Positions 53,471 to 63,344 of a DNA stretch of 64,000 nt are shown piece after piece (positions within the stretch are counted from its first letter, which is position 1; each line of letters opens with the position of its first letter). Where the stretch lies: the NCBI GenBank assembly GCA_933228895.1, contig OW121846.1, positions 108,889,054 to 108,953,053 of the forward strand, read 5' to 3'. This stretch comes from Platycnemis pennipes. Lineage: Eukaryota > Arthropoda > Insecta > Odonata > Platycnemididae. The notes beneath the pieces were generated by a model that did not search any database, was not told the origin of the DNA, and saw only the letters and a program-made list of their open reading frames with translations. Both the position numbers and the translations under genes were made by a program.

Positions 53471-54097
53471 ATTTCTTAAGTTTTTATGTCATTTGAAAGA
53501 TTATATTCTATTAACATATAGTAATGTATTATAATAGCGTGAACATTTTGTAAATTATGAGTTTTTTTTTACACATATTTGTCATTTTGGAACACGGTAT
53601 TTTTCTATCATAATTAAAGTTTGCTGGAACTCATTAGTTGGTTAGTAATTTGGATGAGGTTACCGATGGCAAACTTTAATTTGCGCTATTTAGCCAATAT
53701 AGGGTGACTTCCCAGATAGCACGGACATTTTCGTATCTGGATACGAAAGGATACAATCAGGATAAGATAAGTCACACATTTGTCGTTTGTAAAAGGCGTT
53801 TGTGGAATATTTTGCACCAATTGAAGAACGAATGAGCTTGTACATGAAGAAAATGGATGCAAATCACGAATATGTCGATGAAATATACTCGTGAGCGTTA
53901 TTTTTTTCTTAAAATGGAAAATAAGTACACAAGATACATAGTATCTCCTCGTATCGGATCACGGCAGGATACACGTATCTTTTCGTATCTGGAACTATTT
54001 TTTGTCTAACTCGTCAGCGCTACGGACATCTGACGCGGAGGTCAGCTCTTTAAATAGCCTCTAATAAAAAAATTAATCAAATTTTAATAACTAACTT

Positions 54098-54426
54098 TCA
54101 AGCCCTTAATTTTTCCTTCGTGATAGGGTATTGGCAATCTGCATGTACTGATAAAAGTTTTCTAAGCTCATGCATAGGTAGCTCTGCAGAAAACAATTGC
54201 TGAACGATATTGATAGAAGCGTAGAACCACGGCATTGTTGTAGGCAGGGATACTATATTAATAGGATTCCCGAGTCCCGCGAAGCCATTGATACCAGCCC
54301 AGTCGCGTAAAATAGGTTCCCCCAAAGTGGCGCTGGCATCGCGAAGCGCCCGACAAACGTGAGTATAAGCCCGTCGCAAATACGTTGCGAGAGGAGCATT
54401 TTCGTTCGAAAACAAGTAATAAAGGA
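54098..54426 (-). CDS. Possible terminal exon of an unrecognised protein
   Basis: I do not recognise the family. After a good acceptor (long pyrimidine tract, TTCTGCAG at 54427) about 108 codons stay open to TGA at 54098. They read LYYLFSNENAPLATYLRRAY, GEPILRDWAGINGFAGLGNP, LPTTMPWFYASINIVQQLFS and end PITKEKLRA. Composition is protein-like and GC-richer than the flanks. It could be the 3' exon of a transposase in the surrounding TIR element or of a host gene transcribed toward DBT. There is no in-frame upstream exon that I can join with confidence, and the apparent start inside the exon is not an ATG. Confidence 0.5.
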
Positions 54427-54782
54427 CTGCAGAATAGAATTAAAAATATTGAAAAAGCCCTGGTGCTATGTTCTTGTAAAATACAGTTGAAACACACTAA
54501 ATGATAGGTAAAAAAAGACACAGCTCGAAAGCCTAACATTCCGGCATCGTACTAATACAAAAAACCTCTGTGTCATAGCTCTAATAAAAAGGCAACGAGA
54601 ATATGCTACGCGGGTTACTTTAGATCGTAAGTTAAAGAAGTGTTAACCAAGGCACGGTCACGGAGACACGCACTCTCACAACTGCTATAGGAAATGAAAA
54701 ACGGTAGTGACAATCGGGAGATAGAGTAACTTAAACCTTAGTAAAACCTCATACACGCTAATATAAACTGGGAAACGCCAAA

Positions 54783-54965
54783 GACTTAAACAATTAACAA
54801 TGAGAAAGAACGCATTTTGCAAACCGATATATTATTCCATAAAAAACTGCAAAGAACAGTACAAAATGAGTAAATTAACAGTTAGATGTATTTATTGAAA
54901 TATCAAAGAAAGTGTACACAATGACTTGAACAATTGACAATGAAAAAGAACGCATTTTGCCAACA
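54783..54965. repeat. Direct repeat, period about 139 bp
   Basis: ACTTAAACAATTAACAATGA followed by GAACGCATTTTGC recurs at about 54922 as ACTTGAACAATTGACAATGA with the same continuation. Confidence 0.8.
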
Positions 54966-55029
54966 GTATATTATTCATCTACAGTATTCATCTATCCCTA
55001 GATACTAACAACATCTATCTTACTTTCAT

Positions 55030-56300
55030 CTCCACCACAAAGGTGTGTGGCAGCAGCTGAACTATCACCAAACGTGTACTAAACTTCTCCATGAATTTAG
55101 TCCTTACATGTATCTGAGAGGCACAATGCCACCGCCAAGGAAAATATCGGATCAACATTTTCCACACAAATTAAATGTTAGCTACAAATGACACTAAATT
55201 CATAGTACATGTAAAGCAATGAAATAGAACCTACTCGATTAGTCAGTCACTCCAGCACACAAGACATTATTACCTTTATATAATCACAACACAAACACAT
55301 ATCTTATGTCAAAAATGTATATTTCAAAAAATTTCTACCATCTTAATCTATTTTGCATCAACAACAATTTGTACAACATCTATTTTGATTTCCATATGTA
55401 CCTTAACTATAATCAGTTACTGACCCTAAATATGTGCAAAAAAACGAAAATTTGAAACTCTCTGTGATACATCTCATTACAAAACATCTTCATAATCCAC
55501 CCTGCCAAAAGTATGATTGGACTTTCAATAATTTCGTCACATATTCAGAGAATCTGTAAGTCTTACACTCCTGCAGGAGTTTTAATCGGTATTTTAACCT
55601 GTGGTCTGAAATAATTACAACCTAATCCTTCTATATTGATTTCAATACCCTCACACTATCTGGATCTGTAATCAAACCTAAGTCATTTTAAATAACCTAA
55701 ATTATGCAGTGAATACCTATGTATTCACTGCATATTTTAGGTCGGGCCTAGCAAGTGAAAAGTACCATCTTCCTTTGGATTTCTGTCCCTTTTCCTTATT
55801 CCCCTATTCTTAAATCCTTCATTATTGTTGGCAATTGGCCGGATATATCTCACGGATGTCTTCCCCGCGATAATTTCTAAGAAACTGTAACATCTCTGTT
55901 ATGTTTTACTGATGTTATATGAATTGCTCTAGTGATCGTTTTAGTTATTCCTCTTCCAAACATTTATTTCCACTCGCTATTAGGTTTATTTAAAACTAGC
56001 ATTCATGTGAATGCTATTTTTATGCGATATCGCCTCAAACTTGAATTCCTATATTTCGAATGATTCACTATCTTTTACATTTGATATTTCCCGGTAAATT
56101 ACCGCGTCGTCTACAATAAGTCTAAGCTTGCTACTACTATGGCACATATATAGTTGATGCATAAAAGAAATGGAAGGGGTTCATTACCATTCCCTGTAGG
56201 GGAACTCTCCATGTAACTGTTAATGCATCGGACATGATACCACCTATAACGAACCTTTGTTGGCGTCCATTAAACAATTAATTTACGTAACATCTGCTTT
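55030..56300 (-). mobile_element. Jockey/CR1-like LINE, decayed second copy
   Basis: Same family as 3310-4625: shares the GTGTGTGGCAG-type tail near 55045, AGTGAAAAGTA near 55755, CGATAAT near 55868 and GCGTCGTCTACAATAAGTCT (motif C region) near 56105. Much more diverged and without an open frame. A 14-bp-stem palindrome (55703-55734) is embedded. Confidence 0.75.
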
Positions 56301-56503
56301 AATAACAAAACATTTCAACTTCCGGATTTCCCTCGCAATCGCGAACCTCCCATAGTAGCTTGTGCTATTACTATATTTTTAACACCATTAGAGAAGCGGT
56401 CCACCTCAAATTTTTAGGAGAATTATTCTCAGTATTACCTACTTTATTATTAATGCGATTGAATTATTAGAATTACGTCTATCCATTTAAGTCTTAGTGA
56501 AGT

Positions 56504-56529
56504 CACAGTCTAAACATGTTTAGACTGTG
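56504..56529. repeat. Perfect 26-bp palindrome
   Basis: CACAGTCTAAACA then TGTTTAGACTGTG, no loop. Confidence 0.95.
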
Positions 56530-56724
56530 GTGACGTTACGGAGTTATACCTCAAACATGAACACCCGCGACTACGTGCACATAACGTAATGAAAATACTT
56601 CGGTATGATATAATTTATATTGGTCGGCTATATGAGATGAAAAACAAAGGCAAAAATGCATGCATGTTAGCTAGGCACTACATTCATCCGTCTAAGACTT
56701 AATTTCGAAAATGGCGTCTCATGA

Positions 56725-57050
56725 CGCAGCTAAGCCATGCGGTACACAATGCGTTCAGCCACATTAGTTTTGAGCCCAATATCAACCGATCTTGAATTAA
56801 ATCACTATAATAATCAATACTGACTTAATACTAAGACGTTTACAATGCATTACATGATATCTCCCACACTTAAAGATATCACAAGCGCAGCCCAGCCATG
56901 CGGTACACGATGCGTTCAACCACATTGTTTTGGAGTACAATCTAAACTGATCTACGATTAAGGCGCTAAAATATTCGATACAGACTTAACAATACGACGC
57001 CTGCAATGCATCACTGGATATATCCCATTGTTAAAGATATCACACTAACC
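56725..57050. repeat. Tandem duplication, period about 165 bp
   Basis: Units starting GCCATGCGGTACACAATGCG (56735) and GCCATGCGGTACACGATGCG (56895), each ending near TTAAAGATATCACA. They lie just downstream of the THAP-like exon, in what would be its first intron. Confidence 0.8.
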
Positions 57051-57067
57051 TTTGGCTTCAACAAACT

Positions 57068-57160
57068 TTAGTTCCTTATCCCCAACCTCTTATTTTCCTT
57101 AAGCGTGGCTTCATATCCTGAGGCGCAGCCAGGCTCAAAACAACCCCGTGACTTACTCAT
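57068..57160 (-). CDS. THAP-like N-terminal exon
   Basis: The minus strand from 57160 reads MSKSRGCFEPGCASGYEATL KENKRLGIRN then stop. C-x4-C-x2-GYE directly after the initiator is how THAP zinc fingers of P-element-type transposases start. The distal Cys-His and the FP motif are not in frame, so the true exon may end at a donor such as the GTTGGG around 57085, with the remainder elsewhere. Candidate first exon only. Confidence 0.4.
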   Translation of the reverse strand: MSKSRGCFEPGCASGYEATLKENKRLGIRN

Positions 57161-58198
57161 TGTTTCTTCAGGAAGTCTGCTGCACAGAATCACTGACAAA
57201 TCTCCAAGAACAGCAGTATTAAGTCCTTCAAAACTGCAGCTAACACAGGCACTTTCAAATGCACTTTGCGAAGAAGCCGGACAGTTGGCATAGGCAGCGC
57301 TACGACTGGCGAAATCTAGAGACTCGATTAAATGCGCGGGAATTTTCTTAAAAAAACCGTACGGCCTGCCACCTACTGGGGCCTCCTATTTACACACTCC
57401 CTGGTTGTAGGTGTAAGTCAGAGGGTGAGTATATTTAGTTATTTTGATGTTAATTTTTTATCTCTGCGTAACTCCTTGCATTATCTTTTCATTTTCGAGA
57501 TCCAAATCTTTTCCTCTCTTCCTCATACAGGTATAAATAGCATGTTCCAGTGAGTCACTGGTGTGGAATCACGGATGCATCGCGTTATGGCAATCTGTAT
57601 CAATACCGCTTACCTACCCCTAAAGTAGCGCAAGGTTAACAGTAACTGTCAATAAAAATCGCTCCACTAATAGTGATAAGCAATTTTAAGTGCCACGCGA
57701 AATATGAAGAATGTAGATCAGGTTCTCTCTGACATAAGTTATATCAAAAAATAACGGTAACGCTAGCACACGCCTTATGAAGATCCATGATCGCGGTGAC
57801 AAAGTTTAAACTTTGTTTCAGGAAGCTCTAATTGCTCTTGCCGAAGGTATGTTCTGAGTGTGGAAAAGTTCCTTATTACCAATTGCTTATTTTTTTACGT
57901 GCCTTCGTATTTGTGATTTCATAACGCCTCCATTTCTTACTGTCGCAGGTCCATTTAAGTAAAACTTCTTTACTGCCGCAGTGATTTGATTGTTGTGGTT
58001 CATTGCTAGGAGTCACTGAAGCTTGTGAGCTCTCAGCCAACTGCGAGTTATGTATGAAATGTATTTGTTATTAGTAATTTGATCGAAAGGTTCGTTAAAG
58101 ATGTAAATGCTGATTTGAAATATACTGTTTCGTCACCAACAGTTCTATTTTTCATTTTAGTCAACTTAAGTTGGTAACCTTGGTAACGGGAGATTAGA

Positions 58199-58308
58199 GA
58201 ATAATCGATTGTGGGATTCGATGAATATCGATCGTGAGATTCAAGAATTATCGATTGTGAGAATCGAGGACTATCGATTGTGAGAATCGAGGACTATCGA
58301 TTGTGAGA
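58199..58308. repeat. Tandem array of ATCGATTGTGAGAATCGAGG units
   Basis: About four or five units of 23-27 bp, the last two identical over TATCGATTGTGAGAATCGAG. Contains repeated ATCGAT, inside the right subterminal zone of the 4.8 kb candidate element. Confidence 0.85.
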
Positions 58309-58760
58309 TCTTGGGACCGATGTGGTATTCCTACGCCTCGTATCTAATCGTATCTCCTTTGTAGCGGACATTGCACGCCTTGATATCTCGTTCGCATACT
58401 GTCCGGTAGTGGATGGTATCCATTGCCGAAGCGCGACAGCAGGGCTCCGTATCTTCTTCAGCATTGGATAGTATCCAGATACTAAGGGTATACGTTGGCA
58501 GCTGTGCTATCTGGGTTAGGACAGGTGGGTTTTTTTTAATATTTGGAACATATTTCAGCTAAACTGGAGGAAAAGCAAAACATATACCAAATTATTTTAC
58601 ATCACTTGTAATAGAATTAAACATTTTTACAGTTCGTATGGAAAGGCATATATGCCTCCCAGGTATACCTTCCCCGTCTTTTGAATAAAGGCTTAACAAT
58701 TTGCAAAACTTGCAAGTTGCAAGCAAACAATTGTTTAAGTGATACAGATGTGATGTCCTC

Positions 58761-59095
58761 CCCTGATAAAAACAAACTCCTCCATGGTGGGTAGATGGAG
58801 GGTAAAGGAAGGGTAGTACCCTCCATGGTAGGTAGTTACCCTCCGTCAACCCATGCTCCACACACTGTAGAGGCTAAGGGAAGGGTAGCACTACCCTCGC
58901 TGGGAACTCCTTCGCTTACCATCCATCTACCTTCCATGGAGGTTAAGGGAAGGGTAGCACTACCCTCCATTGAGGGTAACCCTACCCTTCATCTACCCTC
59001 CTCGGATGGTCGGGCCTACCCTCTGATGTTCTAAAATACCTACCCTTGCTGGAGGGTAAGCCTACCCACCATGGAGGAGTTAATTTTTATCAGGG
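58761..59095. mobile_element. MITE with 34-bp TIRs and internal GGGTAG/CTACCC array
   Basis: Left CCCTGATAAAAACAAACTCC... (58761-58794) and right (59062-59095) are inverted with 32 of 34 matches. The 270 bp between are packed with GGGTAG, CTACCC and CCATGG in both orientations. The overlapping open frames are products of this array, not genes. Confidence 0.9.
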
Positions 59096-59194
59096 TCACC
59101 ATTGTGAAATATATATTTTACATTATATATCCATATTATGAATATTATTGGCTTTTGCTGACCTTAAAAATGAACACAGGCCAAATAAGTACAC

Positions 59195-59222
59195 ATCAGA
59201 CTCAATCCGGATTGAGTCTGAT
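59195..59222. repeat. Perfect 28-bp palindrome
   Basis: ATCAGACTCAATCC followed by GGATTGAGTCTGAT, no loop. Confidence 0.95.
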
Positions 59223-59299
59223 TTGTATTTTCTTAAAACTTAGCGAACAAATCATTTCTTAGTACTTCTTGATTTGGAAGCTTCATAATCAAGTTCTAC

Positions 59300-60985
59300 A
59301 ATGAAGAATCCCCATCTTTAATGTCACTTAACTGCACACACTTCTGTATTTCATCTTTGCTTGACACTTTTCAGGTTTTTTTGCTGGATTTTTCCTTTGT
59401 CACTGCTGGAATCTGATATCTTCTACCAGTCTCGCCTTTTTCTTTTTTGGCTTTGCTGGGGGTGGGAACTTGGACCTGACTCATCTTGTACATCAAAACT
59501 GGTTAGACTTTTTACCGCTGGAAAATTGATCTTTGTTTTCTTTTTCCTCATTACTATAATGGTCTCCTTGCTATGCAACTCATTTAGAAACGTTTCAAAT
59601 GTTATTGAATTTGGATTTATCAGCATTTTCTTTGCTTGGCTTACGGATGTGTTTTAAAATCTTGTCTCTGTTAAGGGGAACCACCCCAGCTGCTTCGAAT
59701 CCAGCTGTGAGAATGTTTCTTTTCCCCTTTAATCCTCCATGCATCCTGTCGAGACATATTTAAAAGTAGTGGAAATGTATCCTTTGGTATTGTTCCCCGT
59801 CGTTCAACTTTCCAATTAGTTAGCACTTCCCACCATTACCTTTCAAGCTTCTATAACATACCGCATGAAGAGACTGGGTAAGGTGAGTGCTGTTAGCAGT
59901 TAAAATGCAAAATCTTATATTGTTCTGCGAACAAGATTAGATCACAGCACGTAATGCATGACTTGCTAAATTATCCCCAAGGAGGACTTTGGGACTATCT
60001 TGTGGCAACCTCTGAAAGTAAGGCAAGGCGATGCTGAAATACCAGTCTTCAAAGACTTCAGGTGTGAACCAACCGTACTTAGTTCGGGATTACCGTCCAC
60101 CTTTTGACCCCATTGTTGTACAAGTATCATACAAATATTCAGCCTTATAAACTATATAGGGGGTAACCATGTACCATCTGCAGATCCTGCAAACATAATT
60201 GAGAAAGACTGTACTGATGCAACCATTACCTCCCTGGTGAAAATGAACCATTCACTGAAGTGTTCAGGAGCTGTGCTCGAACTGTGCGCACACTTCATAA
60301 ATTTTCTGGGCCGTTCAGGAAACATGCAGGAACTGTGCACACAGCTCCAGCTAGAAATCCCTGAATTGCTCGGGAACAGAACAGCTTCTGCACAGTTGGA
60401 CATAAACAAGGCATTGATATCCTACCCAGCTGGGTAAGAATGTTAATGCCTTGTCAAATTTTTGATACCGGGATCATCAGCGAGGTTTGTCTCGTCATAG
60501 TTAATAATTGCCCTAGGCTCAACATTTTCCATTGATTCTCCAAGTTCATTTAAGTAATCATTAATCATTTCATAACTGAAGGCTGCCCTATTTCTTTTTA
60601 ACATTTTGGCACCATCTCAGGGAAATCATATGATTTTGATGTTGCCATAAATAAACTGCCCAATCTTTCCCCGGCAAATTTAGTTTTAATGATTTAATTA
60701 CTTGTCCAGTAGACTCTATGTAAGATTTAACCAGCAAACTGATGTCAAAAACACTCAGTGGAAATTCCCATTTACTAGCCACAATTATATTTTCAGCCAG
60801 TTGAGACTCTTCATCAGCACACAACTTGCACTGTCTTCCTATGGTTCCTAAGTGTCTACCCTTTGCTTTATCATCTATAGTTGACTTAGGTATTCCATAC
60901 TTTTGTTCTAAACAACGTAAGGATTTACCTTTCATCCTCTCTTCGACAGCTTTAGCAAGTTTGTCACTATCAAAGCTTGCATACT
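59300..60985 (-). pseudogene. Jerky/pogo-like transposase relic (psq HTH, DDE_1)
   Basis: From about 60975: DKLAKAVEERMKGKSLRCLE and QKYGIPKSTIDDKAKGRHLG (psq-type HTH), a conserved middle with FDISLLVKSYIE and GKDWAVYLWQHQNHMISLR, then after a frame change RAAFSYEMINDYLNELGESM and IINYDETNLADDPGIKNL (first catalytic Asp in YDET). The 60235-60455 segment interrupts the domain. Then SFSIMFAGSADGTWLPP, TKYGWFTPEVFEDWYFSIAL and LLGDNLASHA (second Asp region), and a C-terminal basic tail to about 59300. CENP-B/jerky-like DDE transposases and their domesticated relatives share this order. Many frame changes: dead. Confidence 0.85.
60235..60455. mobile_element. Insertion within the jerky-like relic
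   Basis: The protein reading jumps from DPGIKNL to VMVASVQSFSIMF across this 220 bp. It contains GTTCAGGA/TCCTGAA-type inverted text and an imperfect palindrome (60409-60454, AAGGCATT...AATGCCTT). Probably a small non-autonomous element. Confidence 0.6.
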
Positions 60986-61279
60986 TTCAACCAGAACAGG
61001 CTATGGTATGCCTATTGTTATTGTATACCTGTGGGTTGCAATAACACATTATATGCTGTATGCCACAGGATTTATTCACAACGTCACACTATACATGGTA
61101 CAGCAGTAGTCGGCCAGGGCTGTGTCCTGCGAGCCTGGAAGTTTGATATCAACTGTTGCTTGCACCCACTGGACAGTACTGCTACACACAGCTAAACAAA
61201 TGAAGTGCGAAAAACATCCCGCAAAGCATACATAACAACTCCTCCCCCTTTTAGTTATGCTCAAACACACATAAATCAT

Positions 61280-61490
61280 CAAGACCGTAAATCAAAAATA
61301 AAATACATGACTCATCAATTTTAATTATGCAAGAACAGTAAATCAAATATCACACCAATAAATCAATTAATCAAGATAGTAAATCAAAAGATAAAATCAA
61401 AAATAAAATACATGAACTCATCAATTGTAATTATGCAAGAACGGTAAATCAAATATCACACCAATAAATCAATTAATTCAAACTATTCTA
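61280..61490. repeat. Tandem duplication, period about 110 bp
   Basis: AATAAAATACATGA-CTCATCAATT and AATCAAATATCACACCAATA blocks appear twice (61295-61370 and 61400-61475), AT-rich, next to a CTCCCCCTTTT motif also present twice (61242, 61493). Confidence 0.8.
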
Positions 61491-61529
61491 TTCCTCCCCC
61501 TTTTACATGGGTCACTCAAGGGTCAACTG

Positions 61530-63340
61530 CAGGTTCAGATTTTAAGTTTATCCTGTCTTTTCAATGTAGAGTCACTAATTGCAGATTTAATACCACCAGT
61601 AATTGACATACACAATTACAAGGCATAATCTCCAAGTAGCTTGGTACTTTCCTAATCTGAGGTGAAACTCTCACACTGTTCTCTAATTGTCTTTGTGGGC
61701 ATTGGCCTGTGCCCTGAATTGGGTCCCGCACATCAGATGGTTGGTTACAGTGATCATGCCTAGACTCTTTGGGTGCCTCCCCTAGAGTGTAACAAGAGGC
61801 ATCACCAACTCCAGTCGTTTGACTACCTCTGGATGCAGCACTGGCATGGAAGTCATACCACCTGTCAACACCGCCCATGACAATTGCAAAATCTTGAGGC
61901 TTGCGTTCTGCTCTGTGGATCAGCTGATCCACATGACGCCGCTCATAACCACCATCCTCAGCTTCTATTTCCACATTCCAAGGCCCAATGGGGGCGTTTA
62001 CTCGGAACCGAAATCGCAATTTTGAACACGAAATCGTTAGATGGAAAAGAAAAACGAATTTTAGTGAAAAAATTAATCTTCTAACCACAACCATTCACTC
62101 ATAAATCAAAAATTAAAATAAGCAAAAGGTGACGCCCACCGAAAATGCTGCTGTGATAACATTGACGTCATTTTCCTCCCGTCCTTGACTGCTTTCAGGG
62201 GAGGGGGAAGGGAGTGGAGGGGGGTTCTCGGAAGGTCTGCTCGCACAGATGCTGTCGAAATCGCTCCCATTGGCCGAGTCAGATGTGTCGCCCCCTTTGC
62301 GATAAGGCGAAGTAGCTTCGCGGGCTCAGTTGTGATTGGACGAAGTCAATATACGTCAGAGGTTGCACCACACCCACTTTTCCGAAAGGGTTAAAAACAT
62401 CAGTTTTTTGCCGCTTATAACTCGGGAAATAATTGTCGGATCAGAAAACAGAAAAATACGGGTCCTTTTATTTTACAAACTCTATCAGATTCGGCAATAA
62501 AAAAAATATGGTAAACGACCCCATTATGGATTACTCTGCCTGGTACCCATCGTCTACTGCCACCATAGCGCCTGAAATAAACTAGATCACCAAGTTTAAA
62601 TTGTCTAGATCCCTTGGTACAGGAGCTTCTGTTAGCTGCAATTTGCTCTCTTTTAGCAGGAGTACGTCGAGCAGCTAGATGCAATTAGTGAAAAGTGTTT
62701 GCACACAGCATTCCATTAACATTTCGGAGGGGGTTTTATTACTTGATGAGCAAGGTGTTGTCCTCAATGTTAACAGGGTATTGGCTAACTCACTTCTCCA
62801 TTGGGTAGAGGGCAACTTTTTCAAACAACTTTTAACAGTTCAGGTAACTCTCTCTACCTGACAATTTGAGTAGGGATTATAAGGGGCAACACGCACATGC
62901 GAAATAATGTTTTTGTGGTAACAATCTGGTCAGGAATTCCATGCACAGAAAACCACCTTGTGAGGCAAGCAATGACCACGGAGGATGCCATGGACCCTCT
63001 CGTCTCCTCTGCCTCAATCCACTTTGAATAAGCATGTACGAGTAGAAAGAATGTGCAGCCATTGGTAGGTCCAGCAAAATCAAGGTGAAGCTTTGACCAT
63101 GGCTTCTGTGGCACACTCCATGGTATTACTAGTGCTTTTGAAGGCATTGATCTATTTTCACAGCATGCACGACACAATGAAACCATGTTCTCAATGTCTA
63201 CTCCTGGCCACCAAACATAGCACCTAGCTAACGCCATTGAACACACCACACCCTGATGAACCCTATGTTACATTTTTAATACCTCACCACTGAGTGTATC
63301 AGGTATGACAACCCGACTTCCTCGCAAAATGCAGCCAACC
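61530..63340 (-). pseudogene. Ty3/gypsy pol relic (integrase to C-terminus)
   Basis: From 63320: RVVIPDTLSGEVLKM (pre-integrase linker), MALARCYVWWPGVDIENMVS and LCRACCENR (zinc-binding part), PWSKLHLDFAGPTNGCTFFL (first catalytic Asp) and AYSKWIEAEE, FSVHGIPDQIV, then a break where the second Asp should be. 62684->62530 gives FKLGDLVYFRRYGGSRRWVP GRVIHNGVVYH. After a MITE the frame resumes with WNVEIEAEDGGYERRHVDQL. Different subfamily from the intact copy at 37.8 kb. No LTRs recognised. Dead. Confidence 0.85.
61987..62525. mobile_element. MITE inside the gypsy relic, 539 bp
   Basis: Ends AATGGGGGCGTTTAC and, inverted, AATGGGGTCGTTTAC (14 of 15). The gypsy protein reads GVVYH before it and VEIEAEDGG after it, so it marks an insertion. 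No clear target duplication. Confidence 0.75.
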
Positions 63341-63344
63341 CTTT

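Larger units (their letters stand above)
53711..58515 (-). mobile_element. Candidate 4.8 kb DNA transposon with CCCAGATAGCAC ends
   Basis: CCCAGATAGCAC at 53711-53722 is exactly inverted at 58504-58515. Both subterminal zones contain multiple GTATCTGGATAC/GTATCC motifs (53740-53760, 53940-53990; 58330-58350, 58450-58485). Inside, on the minus strand, are a THAP-like first exon (57160->57068) and a possible terminal exon (54426->54098), plus an old LINE (55030-56300). I find no clear target duplication. Superfamily unassigned; P-like is suggested only by the THAP motif. Confidence 0.5.

Noticed and set aside
58592..59034. ORFs over the GGGTAG region
   Set aside because: Products of the MITE's repeat array.
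61561..62094. 177-aa minus-strand ORF with a signal-like N-terminus
   Set aside because: The N-terminal part is read through the MITE; only the ERRHVDQL region is genuine gypsy protein.
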